A stretch of DNA of 6,001 nt from an uncultured Acidobacteriota bacterium (GCA_902826385.1 CADEEU010000019.1:1-6001); one strand, 5' to 3'; positions 1 through 5,042 are shown, numbered from the stretch's first letter. The notes: a model not told the origin generated them from the sequence alone. Numbers and translations: made by a program.

Positions 1-224
1 GCCTCGAACAAAAGCTCAGGCGAGATCGCACCCAGGGATGTAAAGGTTTTGATCACCTCGTCACGCACTTCCCGCATTTGCAGGTCGCGTTTCAAAGCAT
101 CGTTCTCGGCCCGAAGCCGCTCGGCCTCGGGGTCGGGTTGGTTGATTTCCGGTGGAGTCATCGCGGATGAATTTCCCGCCTCCGGCTCCGTTGATTGCGT
201 CTGTATGTTGTTTTTCGTTTCCAT
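1..224 (-). CDS. Partial phage scaffold-like protein (N-terminus only)
   Basis: An open frame on the minus strand enters from the left edge. It has 74 complete codons and no stop within the window. The ATG at 222-224 is the first possible start after an in-frame TAA; a second in-frame ATG lies at 159-161. Neither has a good ribosome binding site. The first ~30 residues are polar and disordered (many T, Q, N, P, E). They are followed by a charged heptad-like helix containing EAERLRAENDALKRDLQMRE, and then by the segment SLGAISPELLFEA. A variable acidic N-terminus, a Glu/Arg/Leu coiled coil and an SPELLF-type motif are, from memory, typical of small prophage scaffold or capsid-assembly proteins encoded just before a major capsid gene. 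That function is inference: the body of the protein is outside the window. Transcription runs left, away from the lysis genes. Confidence 0.6.
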   Translation of the reverse strand, partial: METKNNIQTQSTEPEAGNSSAMTPPEINQPDPEAERLRAENDALKRDLQMREVRDEVIKTFTSLGAISPELLFE

Positions 225-285
225 ACGGTGCCGAGATTACCCCGACGCCGCAGGCCTTCGATACAGCACTTTTGAAGGTGCGAAC

Positions 286-415
286 GATATGCACGATATG
301 CATGAAATATCGCGGTTTGGATGGAATATCGTGGTTTGGACGATATGAACGAAATATCGCGGTTTGGATGATATGCACGAAATATCGCGGTTTGGATGAT
401 ATGCACGATATGCAA
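286..415. repeat. Modular tandem array of 9-bp and 19-bp words
   Basis: The stretch is built entirely from two words: a 9-mer GATATGCAC (variants ending CAT, AAC or CAA) and a 19-mer GAAATATCGCGGTTTGGAT (one variant with 3 changes). The order is 9-9-19-19-9-19-9-19-9-9, with boundaries at 286, 295, 304, 323, 342, 351, 370, 379, 398 and 407. The composite 28-bp units at 351-378 and 379-406 are identical. Each 9-to-19 junction forms a dyad GATAT-N7-ATATC (295-311, 342-358, 370-386), the kind of symmetry a dimeric DNA-binding protein could use. The array lies 60 bp upstream of the leftward gene starting at 224. It could be an operator or iteron cluster, or a slippage-expanded repeat. No unique spacers are present. 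Confidence 0.9.
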
Positions 416-436
416 GCCAAGCGGCCAGGACAGATC

Positions 437-610
437 TGCGGCTATGCCGCTCTATTTGCGGCGAAGCTCTGCTTCGCCGAGCGGACCCTAAACTCGATGC
501 GGCTATGCCGCCGCGCCTTTTGTCACGAGAAGCGGCGGCATAGCCGCAGACTTACTGAACGCTATCGGAAAAGCGTAGCTTTTCCGCAAACAGACGGGCA
601 AAGCCCGAAG
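437..610. repeat. Long imperfect palindrome (fold-back element) 1
   Basis: The two halves are reverse complements of each other with mismatches. The inner arms 498-514 and 532-548 pair perfectly over 17 bp around a 17-nt loop. Outside them, the arm 455-497 aligns with the reverse complement of 549-590, and 437-454 with that of 591-610. Each arm carries small stems with three-base loops: GCGGC-TAT-GCCGC at 438-450 and 499-511, CGGCGAAGC-TCT-GCTTCGCCG at 459-479, CGGAAAAGC-GTA-GCTTTTCCG at 566-586 and CGGGC-AAA-GCCCG at 595-607. Arm hairpins differ in sequence but keep pairing, as expected for a structure-bearing dispersed repeat. Open frames across it look non-coding. Its left end is 21 bp from the tandem array and its right end 11 bp from the stop of the HTH gene. 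Confidence 0.85.
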
Positions 611-621
611 AAGCGAGTCGA

Positions 622-912
622 TCAACCACCTGTCACGTCATCCAGACTCTTAGCCCATTTCCAGAACGAATCTTCATAAACCAGCCAGCCTAAAATTGTC
701 GGGCTATCGCCGACGGTTTCGAACATTCCTTCTTCGCACATCTTTATCAGGGTCTGCCGCGACAGAGGCGGAACGATGATCCGGTGCTTGCGAATCAGCC
801 TTTCTACCTCGGAAAGCCGTATTTTTACCCTCGGCTGGTAATCCAACGTCTGTTTAGTTTTGTCTTTCTTGAAAAAGCCTTGCATATCGTTCATATCATT
901 CCTATCGTGCAT
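622..912 (-). CDS. Small excisionase-like winged-helix DNA-binding protein
   Basis: This encodes 96 residues from the ATG at 910-912. That start is preferred because AGGA stands five bases upstream; an in-frame TTG at 928-930 would add six residues but has no ribosome binding site. Residues 33-42 (LSEVERLIRK) and 50-61 (LSRQTLIKMCEE) look like the two helices of a helix-turn-helix. They are followed by a short wing (FETVGDSPTILGWLVY, 64-79) and a closing aromatic helix (DSFWKWAKSL, 81-90). This resembles the MerR/excisionase/AlpA-type wHTH fold used by phage directionality factors and small regulators. The N-terminus is four consecutive 9-bp words (880-915) of the same family as the 286-415 array, encoding DMH-DRN-DMN-DMQ. 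It may regulate the divergent lysis operon or bind the array; both are inferences. A host-derived MerR-like regulator is the alternative. Confidence 0.72.
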   Translation of the reverse strand: MHDRNDMNDMQGFFKKDKTKQTLDYQPRVKIRLSEVERLIRKHRIIVPPLSRQTLIKMCEEGMFETVGDSPTILGWLVYEDSFWKWAKSLDDVTGG

Positions 913-915
913 ATC
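880..915 (-). repeat. Four 9-bp words inside the HTH gene start
   Basis: On the minus strand, four contiguous 9-mers read GATATGCAC, GATAGGAAT, GATATGAAC and GATATGCAA. The first, third and fourth match exactly words found in the 286-415 array, but in opposite orientation. The words supply the probable start codon and the first 11 residues of the HTH protein; the AGGA motif sits just outside, before the first word. Confidence 0.85.
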
Positions 916-1031
916 GTTCCTACCTTCCAAATCGACATTTATTTAGTAATGGTCTTGCACTAATCTGCCACTGACCGGCAAGCGGGCGAATCGCGAAGGC
1001 GAAATAAATTCGTTTTCTTATCGTCCGCCTG

Positions 1032-1060
1032 TTGCATTCTATCAAACGTATGTGTAATAT
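1032..1060 (+). promoter_or_regulatory. Sigma70-type promoter for the lysis operon
   Basis: TTGCAT (1032-1037) and TAATAT (1055-1060) are separated by 17 bp, the ideal spacing for a housekeeping promoter. They lie in an AT-rich stretch between the divergent HTH gene and the endolysin gene. Transcription would start near 1067 and give a leader of about 30 nt before the AAGGAG ribosome binding site. No clear promoter is visible for the leftward gene in the same 186-bp gap, and no operator dyad of note. Confidence 0.6.
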
Positions 1061-1086
1061 ACAAGAAGATGTTGCATGAACGAAAC

Positions 1087-1092
1087 AAGGAG
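1087..1092 (+). promoter_or_regulatory. Ribosome binding site deciding a GTG start
   Basis: AAGGAG ends six bases before the GTG at 1099-1101. The upstream in-frame ATG at 1069 has no such site and lies next to the predicted transcription start, so GTG is the better start for the endolysin gene. Confidence 0.75.
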
Positions 1093-1098
1093 AGAACA

Positions 1099-2280
1099 GT
1101 GGCATTTACAGATTTTGACAAGTTAAGGGCGATCTCGATCGTCAACATTTTCGAGACCGGCCGCCCGTTCGGCGAGTACTCCGCGTTGGCGGTGCTCAAT
1201 GACGGAGCGGGCATTTCATACGGCATCAGCCAGTTCACGCACCGCTCGGGTTCGCTGCTGGCGGTGGTTCTTCGTTACCTCTTATTAGGCGGTTTGGCTG
1301 GACGCACCGTCCTGGAAAAAAGTCTCGCGGTTTTGCGTTCGGCCTCCGTGTCGGCGATCGGCTCAGCCTCAAAAGACCCGCAGCTAAAAACCGCATTGCG
1401 TGCCGCCGCTGCCACGCCGCAGATGCGCGAGGCTCAGCATCACGTCGCGTACGCACGTTACATGCTGCCGGCGATCCGCGCATGCGCGGGTTCGGGTTTC
1501 ACGCTGCCGCTTTCGCTGGCCGCTATCTATGACTCGATCAATCACGGCTCGTGGGAGATGGTGCGTGACATGGTCCGCCTTCCCGAACCTGCCGTGCGGA
1601 CCGTCGGCTTTGAAAAGGCGTGGATAACTGCCTACGTAAAAGCGCGTCACAAATGGCTGCGCAGCATTCCGCGTCTCAGATCGACCTCGTACCGCACGAC
1701 ATTTTTTCTCGCGCAGATCGTTGCCGGAAACTGGCAATTGAATCTGCCCGTCACGGTCCACGGTTATTCGCTTTCTCTGAAAGATCTTCCGCCGACGAGC
1801 TTCGGCGAAACGGCCTCGGCGGCCGGGCAGTCGTCACAATCTGCTAATAGTCCTTCGACAAACCTGCCGGAACCTTCCATCACAGAACGCGAACGCGCGT
1901 TCCCCGTCCCGATCGACGTCCGGCCGCCGAGTACCGAAGATTCAAAAATGAGACGCGTCGGCAAGGAATTGGCCGACGCTCTCGAAAAGTACGACCGTAT
2001 CGAATCGGCTGTCCGCAGCGGGTTCGCCCGGGCCGACGCGGCCAAGTCTTTATGGACGACCGTGGCCGGCACCGCGTGGCAAACACTGTGGGCGGTCGTC
2101 TCGTTTTTTATCGGCCTGCCGCGCGAGGTGTGGCTGGCCGTCGCGATCATCGCCACCGTGCTGATGATCATTTATCTATACCGGCAATTCACGCTCGGAC
2201 GCATCCGCGAAATGCAGACGCTTCTATTTCTGACGCCGCCGGCGGAGCGGCCCGAAGACCTCCGTCCCAACCAACAATGA
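1099..2280 (+). CDS. GH46/chitosanase-like endolysin with C-terminal membrane anchor
   Basis: This encodes 393 residues from the GTG start. The N-terminal ~220 residues look like the lysozyme-like chitosanase family (GH46 and its peptidoglycan-cleaving phage relatives). FETGRPFGEY gives a candidate catalytic Glu19, and VLNDGAGISYGISQFTHRSGSL gives a candidate second acid Asp35 inside the typical D-G-x-G-x-S-Y-G context. The later YDSINHGSW (144-152) is a conserved core motif. The expected role is cleavage of cell-wall glycan at phage release. After the domain come a Pro/Ser-rich linker (~250-300), a charged helix, and hydrophobic segments at ~329-341 and 345-361 (WLAVAIIATVLMIIYLY), then a short basic tail. 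There is no N-terminal signal peptide. Endolysins are normally soluble, so the C-terminal anchor is unusual; topology and export route are not evident. The stop overlaps the next start (ATGA at 2277-2280), which implies translational coupling. The fold assignment is fairly sure, the substrate is not. Confidence 0.8.
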   Translation: MAFTDFDKLRAISIVNIFETGRPFGEYSALAVLNDGAGISYGISQFTHRSGSLLAVVLRYLLLGGLAGRTVLEKSLAVLRSASVSAIGSASKDPQLKTALRAAAATPQMREAQHHVAYARYMLPAIRACAGSGFTLPLSLAAIYDSINHGSWEMVRDMVRLPEPAVRTVGFEKAWITAYVKARHKWLRSIPRLRSTSYRTTFFLAQIVAGNWQLNLPVTVHGYSLSLKDLPPTSFGETASAAGQSSQSANSPSTNLPEPSITERERAFPVPIDVRPPSTEDSKMRRVGKELADALEKYDRIESAVRSGFARADAAKSLWTTVAGTAWQTLWAVVSFFIGLPREVWLAVAIIATVLMIIYLYRQFTLGRIREMQTLLFLTPPAERPEDLRPNQQ

Positions 2281-2609
2281 ATGACGCAAAAAACATTTTC
2301 ATCGCCTGGCTAAGTGCCGGTTCGCCGCTGCTGGCCGCCGCCGCATCCGAAACCGGCGTCACACTTCTCTCGGCTATCGTCCTGCCCGTGCTCTTTTTCG
2401 CGATCGGCAAAACAGTCGACGTGCTGCTCCAGATCTACCTCTCAGGCAGAAACACGAGCGGTAACGAGTGCGCCCCGCAAGCCGCATCCGTCCCAGCGAT
2501 GTCAGAACCACCTGCGTCAGCGGGTGGTCGGTTCTTCGGCAGAAACACGAGCAGTAGCGAGTGTGCCCCTAAAGACAAATACGACCGAAGAACGGAGGGC
2601 ACACGATGA
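2277..2609 (+). CDS. Small membrane protein, candidate holin
   Basis: This encodes 110 residues, starting in the ATGA overlap with the endolysin and ending in another ATGA overlap (2606-2609) with the Rz-like gene. The N-terminal half is hydrophobic: a moderately apolar helix at residues 7-23 (FIAWLSAGSPLLAAAA) and a strong membrane segment at about 26-44 followed by an amphipathic helix (VDVLLQIYL). Size, hydrophobicity and position between an endolysin and an Rz-like gene fit a holin, but no family-specific motif is recognised. The tail after residue 56 is low-complexity and appears to be made of dispersed repeats: GRNTSGNECAP (57-67) and GRNTSSSECAP (88-98) are two copies of one 32-bp element, with a hairpin repeat between them. 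The functional protein was therefore probably about 56 residues originally. Confidence 0.65.
   Translation: MNDAKNIFIAWLSAGSPLLAAAASETGVTLLSAIVLPVLFFAIGKTVDVLLQIYLSGRNTSGNECAPQAASVPAMSEPPASAGGRFFGRNTSSSECAPKDKYDRRTEGTR
2445..2476 (+). repeat. GRN-type in-frame dispersed element, copy A
   Basis: This 32-bp sequence starts GGCAGAAACACGAGCGG and matches copy B at 2538-2569 at 29 of 32 positions. A third copy lies in the portal gene (3860-3888; 24 of 29 positions match). All three are read in the same frame as G-R-N-[TA]-S-x-x-E-[CR]-A. Confidence 0.85.
2500..2537 (+). repeat. REP-like hairpin repeat within the holin-like gene
   Basis: TGTCAGAACC leads into ACCACCTGC-GTCA-GCGGGTGGT (2507-2528), a 9-bp stem with one mismatch (T opposite G) and a 4-nt loop. 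The same TGTCAGAACC lead-in is found at 2984, followed by another GCG..AGCG core. It lies between the two GRN element copies and is translated as part of the protein tail. Confidence 0.65.
2538..2569 (+). repeat. GRN-type in-frame dispersed element, copy B
   Basis: This is the second 32-bp copy, differing from copy A at three bases. The copies start 93 bp (31 codons) apart, so the reading frame is kept. It encodes GRNTSSSECAP near the C-terminus of the holin-like protein. Confidence 0.85.
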
Positions 2610-3004
2610 CCGTCCCAACCAAACTCTACCTCGCCGCGGTCGCAGCGATCTTGCTCATCGCTATTCTCGCTTCGCTCTGGTCGTCCCACCGGATCGCGAA
2701 GCTTGAAAACGAAACGGCCGCTGCAAAGATCGACGCTGAAAAAAGTGAGACGACAGGCCGCGAACTTGAACAACGCGCCGTCGAGTACAAACAAAAAATA
2801 GATTATTTGGAGGATTCGCTTTCGGCCCTGCGGCTGATCGCGTCACAACAGGATGAAGAACTCGAAGCTCTCAAAAATAATACTGGCGATGCTCGTCACA
2901 ACGTCGGCCGTGCTCGCGCTGTCCAACGGATCGAAAGCACAACCGCCGAGCTCTGCACCAAACTCGCCGAGCTCGGCCATCCCTGTCAGAACCGGGAGCG
3001 GTAG
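2606..3004 (+). CDS. Rz-like inner-membrane spanin (i-spanin)
   Basis: This encodes 132 residues. The start ATG overlaps the stop of the preceding gene (ATGA at 2606-2609). Residues 5-25 form one strong N-terminal membrane helix (KLYLAAVAAILLIAILASLW). It is followed by a long Lys/Glu/Ala-rich coiled coil (about 28-90) and a more variable C-terminal part that would lie in the periplasm. A type II anchor plus periplasmic coiled coil, at the end of a lysis cassette and with another exported protein starting inside it in the +1 frame, is the layout of lambda Rz/Rz1. Spanins join inner and outer membrane and complete lysis of Gram-negative hosts. Assignment rests on topology and position, since spanin sequences diverge widely. 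The stop TAG lies within a dispersed repeat (2984-3012), so the original C-terminus may have been different. Confidence 0.68.
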   Translation: MTVPTKLYLAAVAAILLIAILASLWSSHRIAKLENETAAAKIDAEKSETTGRELEQRAVEYKQKIDYLEDSLSALRLIASQQDEELEALKNNTGDARHNVGRARAVQRIESTTAELCTKLAELGHPCQNRER

Positions 3005-3377
3005 CGACGGGGCTCTTGCTCCGTCTCAACAGGACGTCCGCGTGATCGTCAACGCCTGTGCCGCCGTTGCGGATGAACTAGGCGTCTCACGCAAACTCAT
3101 CGACGCCCTCGAACGCGAAAACCGCGCTCTCAACGAACGGCTCGAGACCGCACGGCAAACCGAAACGCTTCTTAGAGAATTAAGTGAGACCCGCCGGTCC
3201 GAAAACGAAGCTTTACGTGCCGCCGTCACAGCCAAAAACGAAACCATAGCCGCCAAAGACGCGGCACTGGCAAAACAAGACGAACTCGTCGTCGAACTCA
3301 AACGCCGAAAATCATCACCCTGGAAACGCATCGGCGACATCCTGATCGGCGTCGCGATTTCGGCCGTATTGAAATGA
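2853..3377 (+). CDS. Exported coiled-coil protein overlapping Rz, candidate o-spanin partner
   Basis: This encodes 174 residues, beginning inside the Rz-like gene in the +1 frame and overlapping it by 152 bp. The start is chosen because it yields a textbook export signal: Lys-rich n-region (MKNSKLSK), hydrophobic core to residue ~23, and a likely signal peptidase I site after SKA (residue 29). The next ATG (2889) would remove the basic n-region. A Pro/Ser-rich stretch follows (31-45), as in many Rz1 proteins, then a long coiled coil (about 75-150: repeated NEAL, LERENRAL, KDAALAK patterns) and a hydrophobic end (IGDILIGVAISAVL, 160-173). No lipobox cysteine is present, unlike classical Rz1, so outer-membrane attachment is unexplained; the hydrophobic C-terminus could act as an anchor. 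Export, coiled coil and overlap are clear; the spanin role is inference. Confidence 0.65.
   Translation: MKNSKLSKIILAMLVTTSAVLALSNGSKAQPPSSAPNSPSSAIPVRTGSGSDGALAPSQQDVRVIVNACAAVADELGVSRKLIDALERENRALNERLETARQTETLLRELSETRRSENEALRAAVTAKNETIAAKDAALAKQDELVVELKRRKSSPWKRIGDILIGVAISAVLK
2984..3012 (+). repeat. Dispersed repeat supplying the Rz stop codon
   Basis: TGTCAGAACC followed by GGGAGCGGTAGCGACGGGG shares its first 10 bases and the GCG..AGCG core with the repeat at 2500-2537. The TAG stop of the Rz-like gene (3002-3004) lies inside it, while the overlapping frame reads through as VRTGSGSDG. A second related copy elsewhere in the genome would be needed to prove this is a family. Confidence 0.45.
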
Positions 3378-3391
3378 ACGCACTAAGACAT

Positions 3392-3624
3392 GTTGTCGCC
3401 AACGGCGACCGATACTAAAGCCCAAGGTAAAGCCGCTCCGCGGCGAACCCTGGGACCGAAGAACACAAAACGCCGCTCGCTGAAGGGCGAGCAATCCAGA
3501 CCAACAAACAGGATCGTTCGTCGCCTTCAGCGACGGCTTGGTCCGCTCAACATGACCTGGGGTTCCATTCGCTATCGCTCATTACACCCCAGGCTTTAAT
3601 TTTTGTCGCCGTAGGCGTCCCAAC
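3392..3624. repeat. Long imperfect palindrome (fold-back element) 2
   Basis: The 254-bp gap between the o-spanin candidate and the portal gene is almost entirely one fold-back structure centred near 3504. The left half (3392-3500) aligns with the reverse complement of the right half (3510-3624): matching blocks include CGCC-ACGGCGAC at the outer ends, CTAAAGCC against TTAAAGCC, CCTGGG against CCCAGG, and CGCTGAAGG in the inner arms. Embedded hairpins are GTCGCC-AAC-GGCGAC (3395-3409), GCCGC-TCC-GCGGC (3432-3444), GCTCGC/GCGAGC (3475-3492), CGTCGC/GCGACG (3519-3535), CCTGGGG/CCCCAGG (3556-3593) and CGCC-GTA-GGCG (3607-3617). An open frame at 3390-3599 is best explained as accidental. The element ends 7 bp before the portal ATG. 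Confidence 0.82.
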
Positions 3625-3631
3625 AAAAACT

Positions 3632-4951
3632 ATGAAAACAAATATCGAACACGCCATCGAAAACCTAAGAACAAACAACCGTCGCTACGCAAAATTCGAA
3701 CGCTATTACAGCGGCATTCACGAACTGAGCTTTGCAACCGAGAAATTCGTGAACGCATTCGGGTCACAGTTTCGCGAATTCGCGATGAACCTCTGCCCGG
3801 CCGTCTGCGACGCGGTCAAGGATAAGCTAAAAATCACCGGCTTCGCCGTCGAACATCCGGGCAGAAACGCGAGTGTTAACGAGCGTGCAAACGGCGCGGA
3901 CGACACGGCTTCATACATCGCTCGCATCTGGGACGCTAACCGCATGGATCTTCGCTCCGGCGAGATACATAAGGAAGCGCTCAAGAACGGCGACGCCTAC
4001 GCAATCGTATGGCCGGATGCGAACGGCCGCGCGGCGATCTTCCCGAACAGCGCTTCAAACATCGCCGTCTCATACGACGAAGAAATGCCCGGCCGCATCG
4101 AAAGTGCCGCAAAGTTCTGGCGGACCGCCGACAAGCGAACCCGTCTCAACCTCTATTTCGCAGACCGCATCGAAAGATACGTCACGACAAAAGAAAGCGA
4201 AGGCCTTCTGCCCGAGGCCTCCGAGTTCGTCCATTTCGTTCAGAGTTCAAGCTTTAGCATGTCTCCGACTCACGCCGAAGATCACGCTGAAGCGAGCACT
4301 CTGAACAATCCCTACGGCATCGTCCCGGTTTTTCACTTCGCCAACAACGCCGATCTCGGAATGCCGGGCCGTTCGGAGCTTGAAGACGCGATTCCGATTC
4401 AGGACGGCCTTAACAAATCCGTCCTCGACATGCTGGTCGCGATGGAGTTTTCCGCATATCGCCAACGCTGGGCCGCGGGCATCGAGCTCGAGTACGACGG
4501 TGACGGCAAGGCAATCGCTCCGTTCAAGGCCGGAATCGATCACCTTTGGATCGCCCAGGACCCGAACTCGCGTTTCGGCGATTTTGAGACGGCCGCGCTC
4601 GATCAATTTCTAAAAGTAAAGGACAGCTTCCGCATCGACATCGCCAGCGTTACCGGCACGCCGCTCCACTACCTAATGCCCCACATGCGCGGCCAGCCCA
4701 GCGGCGAAACCCTCAAGAAAAGTGAGACCCGCTTTATCGCAAAGGTCCGCGACCGCCAGGAATCGTTCGGCCAAGTCTGGGCCGACCTGATGGAGTTCGC
4801 GCTAATGATCGAAGGCCACCACGACATCCATCTCAAAACCCGCTGGGAAGATCCGTCACCATCTTCGGACCGCGAACGGCTGGAGAATATTTTGTTGAAG
4901 AAGCAGATCGGACTTTCGGCCGAGAAAGCATTAGAAGAAGCTGGATACTGA
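3632..4951 (+). CDS. Phage portal protein, SPP1 Gp6-like family
   Basis: This encodes 439 residues, close to the usual length of the family. The portal forms the dodecameric ring at one capsid vertex through which DNA is packaged and ejected. Recognisable features in order: YYSGIHELSF near residue 25; a conserved NLCPAVCDAVKDKLKITGF block (53-72); GDAYAIVWPD; NPYGIVPVFHFANN (226-239); GRSELEDAIPIQDGLN (246-261); and TGTPLHYLMP followed by PSGETLKKSE, the family's C-terminal signature (342-364). A GRN-type dispersed element encodes residues 77-86 in the variable loop after ITGF, where an insertion would be tolerated. The ATG at 3632 has no visible ribosome binding site; its leader is AACAAAAACT next to the fold-back element. 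No terminase, head-maturation or capsid gene follows before host genes, so it looks orphaned. Confidence 0.92.
   Translation: MKTNIEHAIENLRTNNRRYAKFERYYSGIHELSFATEKFVNAFGSQFREFAMNLCPAVCDAVKDKLKITGFAVEHPGRNASVNERANGADDTASYIARIWDANRMDLRSGEIHKEALKNGDAYAIVWPDANGRAAIFPNSASNIAVSYDEEMPGRIESAAKFWRTADKRTRLNLYFADRIERYVTTKESEGLLPEASEFVHFVQSSSFSMSPTHAEDHAEASTLNNPYGIVPVFHFANNADLGMPGRSELEDAIPIQDGLNKSVLDMLVAMEFSAYRQRWAAGIELEYDGDGKAIAPFKAGIDHLWIAQDPNSRFGDFETAALDQFLKVKDSFRIDIASVTGTPLHYLMPHMRGQPSGETLKKSETRFIAKVRDRQESFGQVWADLMEFALMIEGHHDIHLKTRWEDPSPSSDRERLENILLKKQIGLSAEKALEEAGY
3860..3888 (+). repeat. GRN-type in-frame dispersed element, copy C
   Basis: GGCAGAAACGCGAGTGTTAA and the following nine bases match copy A at 24 of 29 positions. 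It is translated as GRNASVNERA (residues 77-86 of the portal), the same frame used in the holin-like gene. Confidence 0.75.
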
Positions 4952-4954
4952 ATT

Positions 4955-5019
4955 TCACCACAGAGAGCACAGAGGGCACGGAGAATATTGCTCGGTGGTC
5001 TCTGTGTTCTCTGTGGTGA
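4955..5019. repeat. CACAGAG-type dispersed inverted repeat
   Basis: The arms 4955-4974 (starting TCACCACAGAGAGCACAGAG) and 5000-5019 are 20-bp inverted copies with one G-T wobble, around a 25-nt loop. CACAGAG/CTCTGTG repeats of this kind recur between genes in many Acidobacteriota, Planctomycetota and Verrucomicrobiota genomes and produce spurious proteins rich in TEDTE- or LCALCG-like words. It starts four bases after the portal stop and may act as a weak bidirectional terminator, but there is no T-run after the stem. It marks the phage/host junction. Confidence 0.85.
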
Positions 5020-5042
5020 GTAATACCGGAAGGGTTCAAATT

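Noticed and set aside
286..415. CRISPR array
   Set aside because: Repeats are regularly spaced, but the intervals are made of the same two words; no unique spacers and no cas genes.
61..420. Minus-strand frames rich in MHIVHI- and KPRYF-like words
   Set aside because: These are direct translations of the 9/19-bp array; they conflict with the better-supported frame starting at 224.
152..679. 175-codon open frame on the plus strand
   Set aside because: It runs through the tandem array and fold-back element 1 and overlaps the end of the HTH gene; the product is repeat-derived with no domain and no ribosome binding site.
931..1031. Promoter for the leftward HTH gene
   Set aside because: Only weak hexamers with poor spacing could be found on the minus strand, so no specific site is claimed.
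1069..1098. Upstream ATG start for the endolysin
   Set aside because: It is almost at the predicted transcription start and lacks a ribosome binding site, while the GTG at 1099 has AAGGAG at ideal spacing.
3390..3599. 69-codon open frame between the spanin candidate and portal
   Set aside because: It coincides almost exactly with the long palindrome, is Arg-rich like other translated palindromic repeats, and has no ribosome binding site.
4955..5019. Rho-independent terminator after the portal gene
   Set aside because: The stem is strong but the loop is long and no T-run follows; it is better described as a dispersed repeat.
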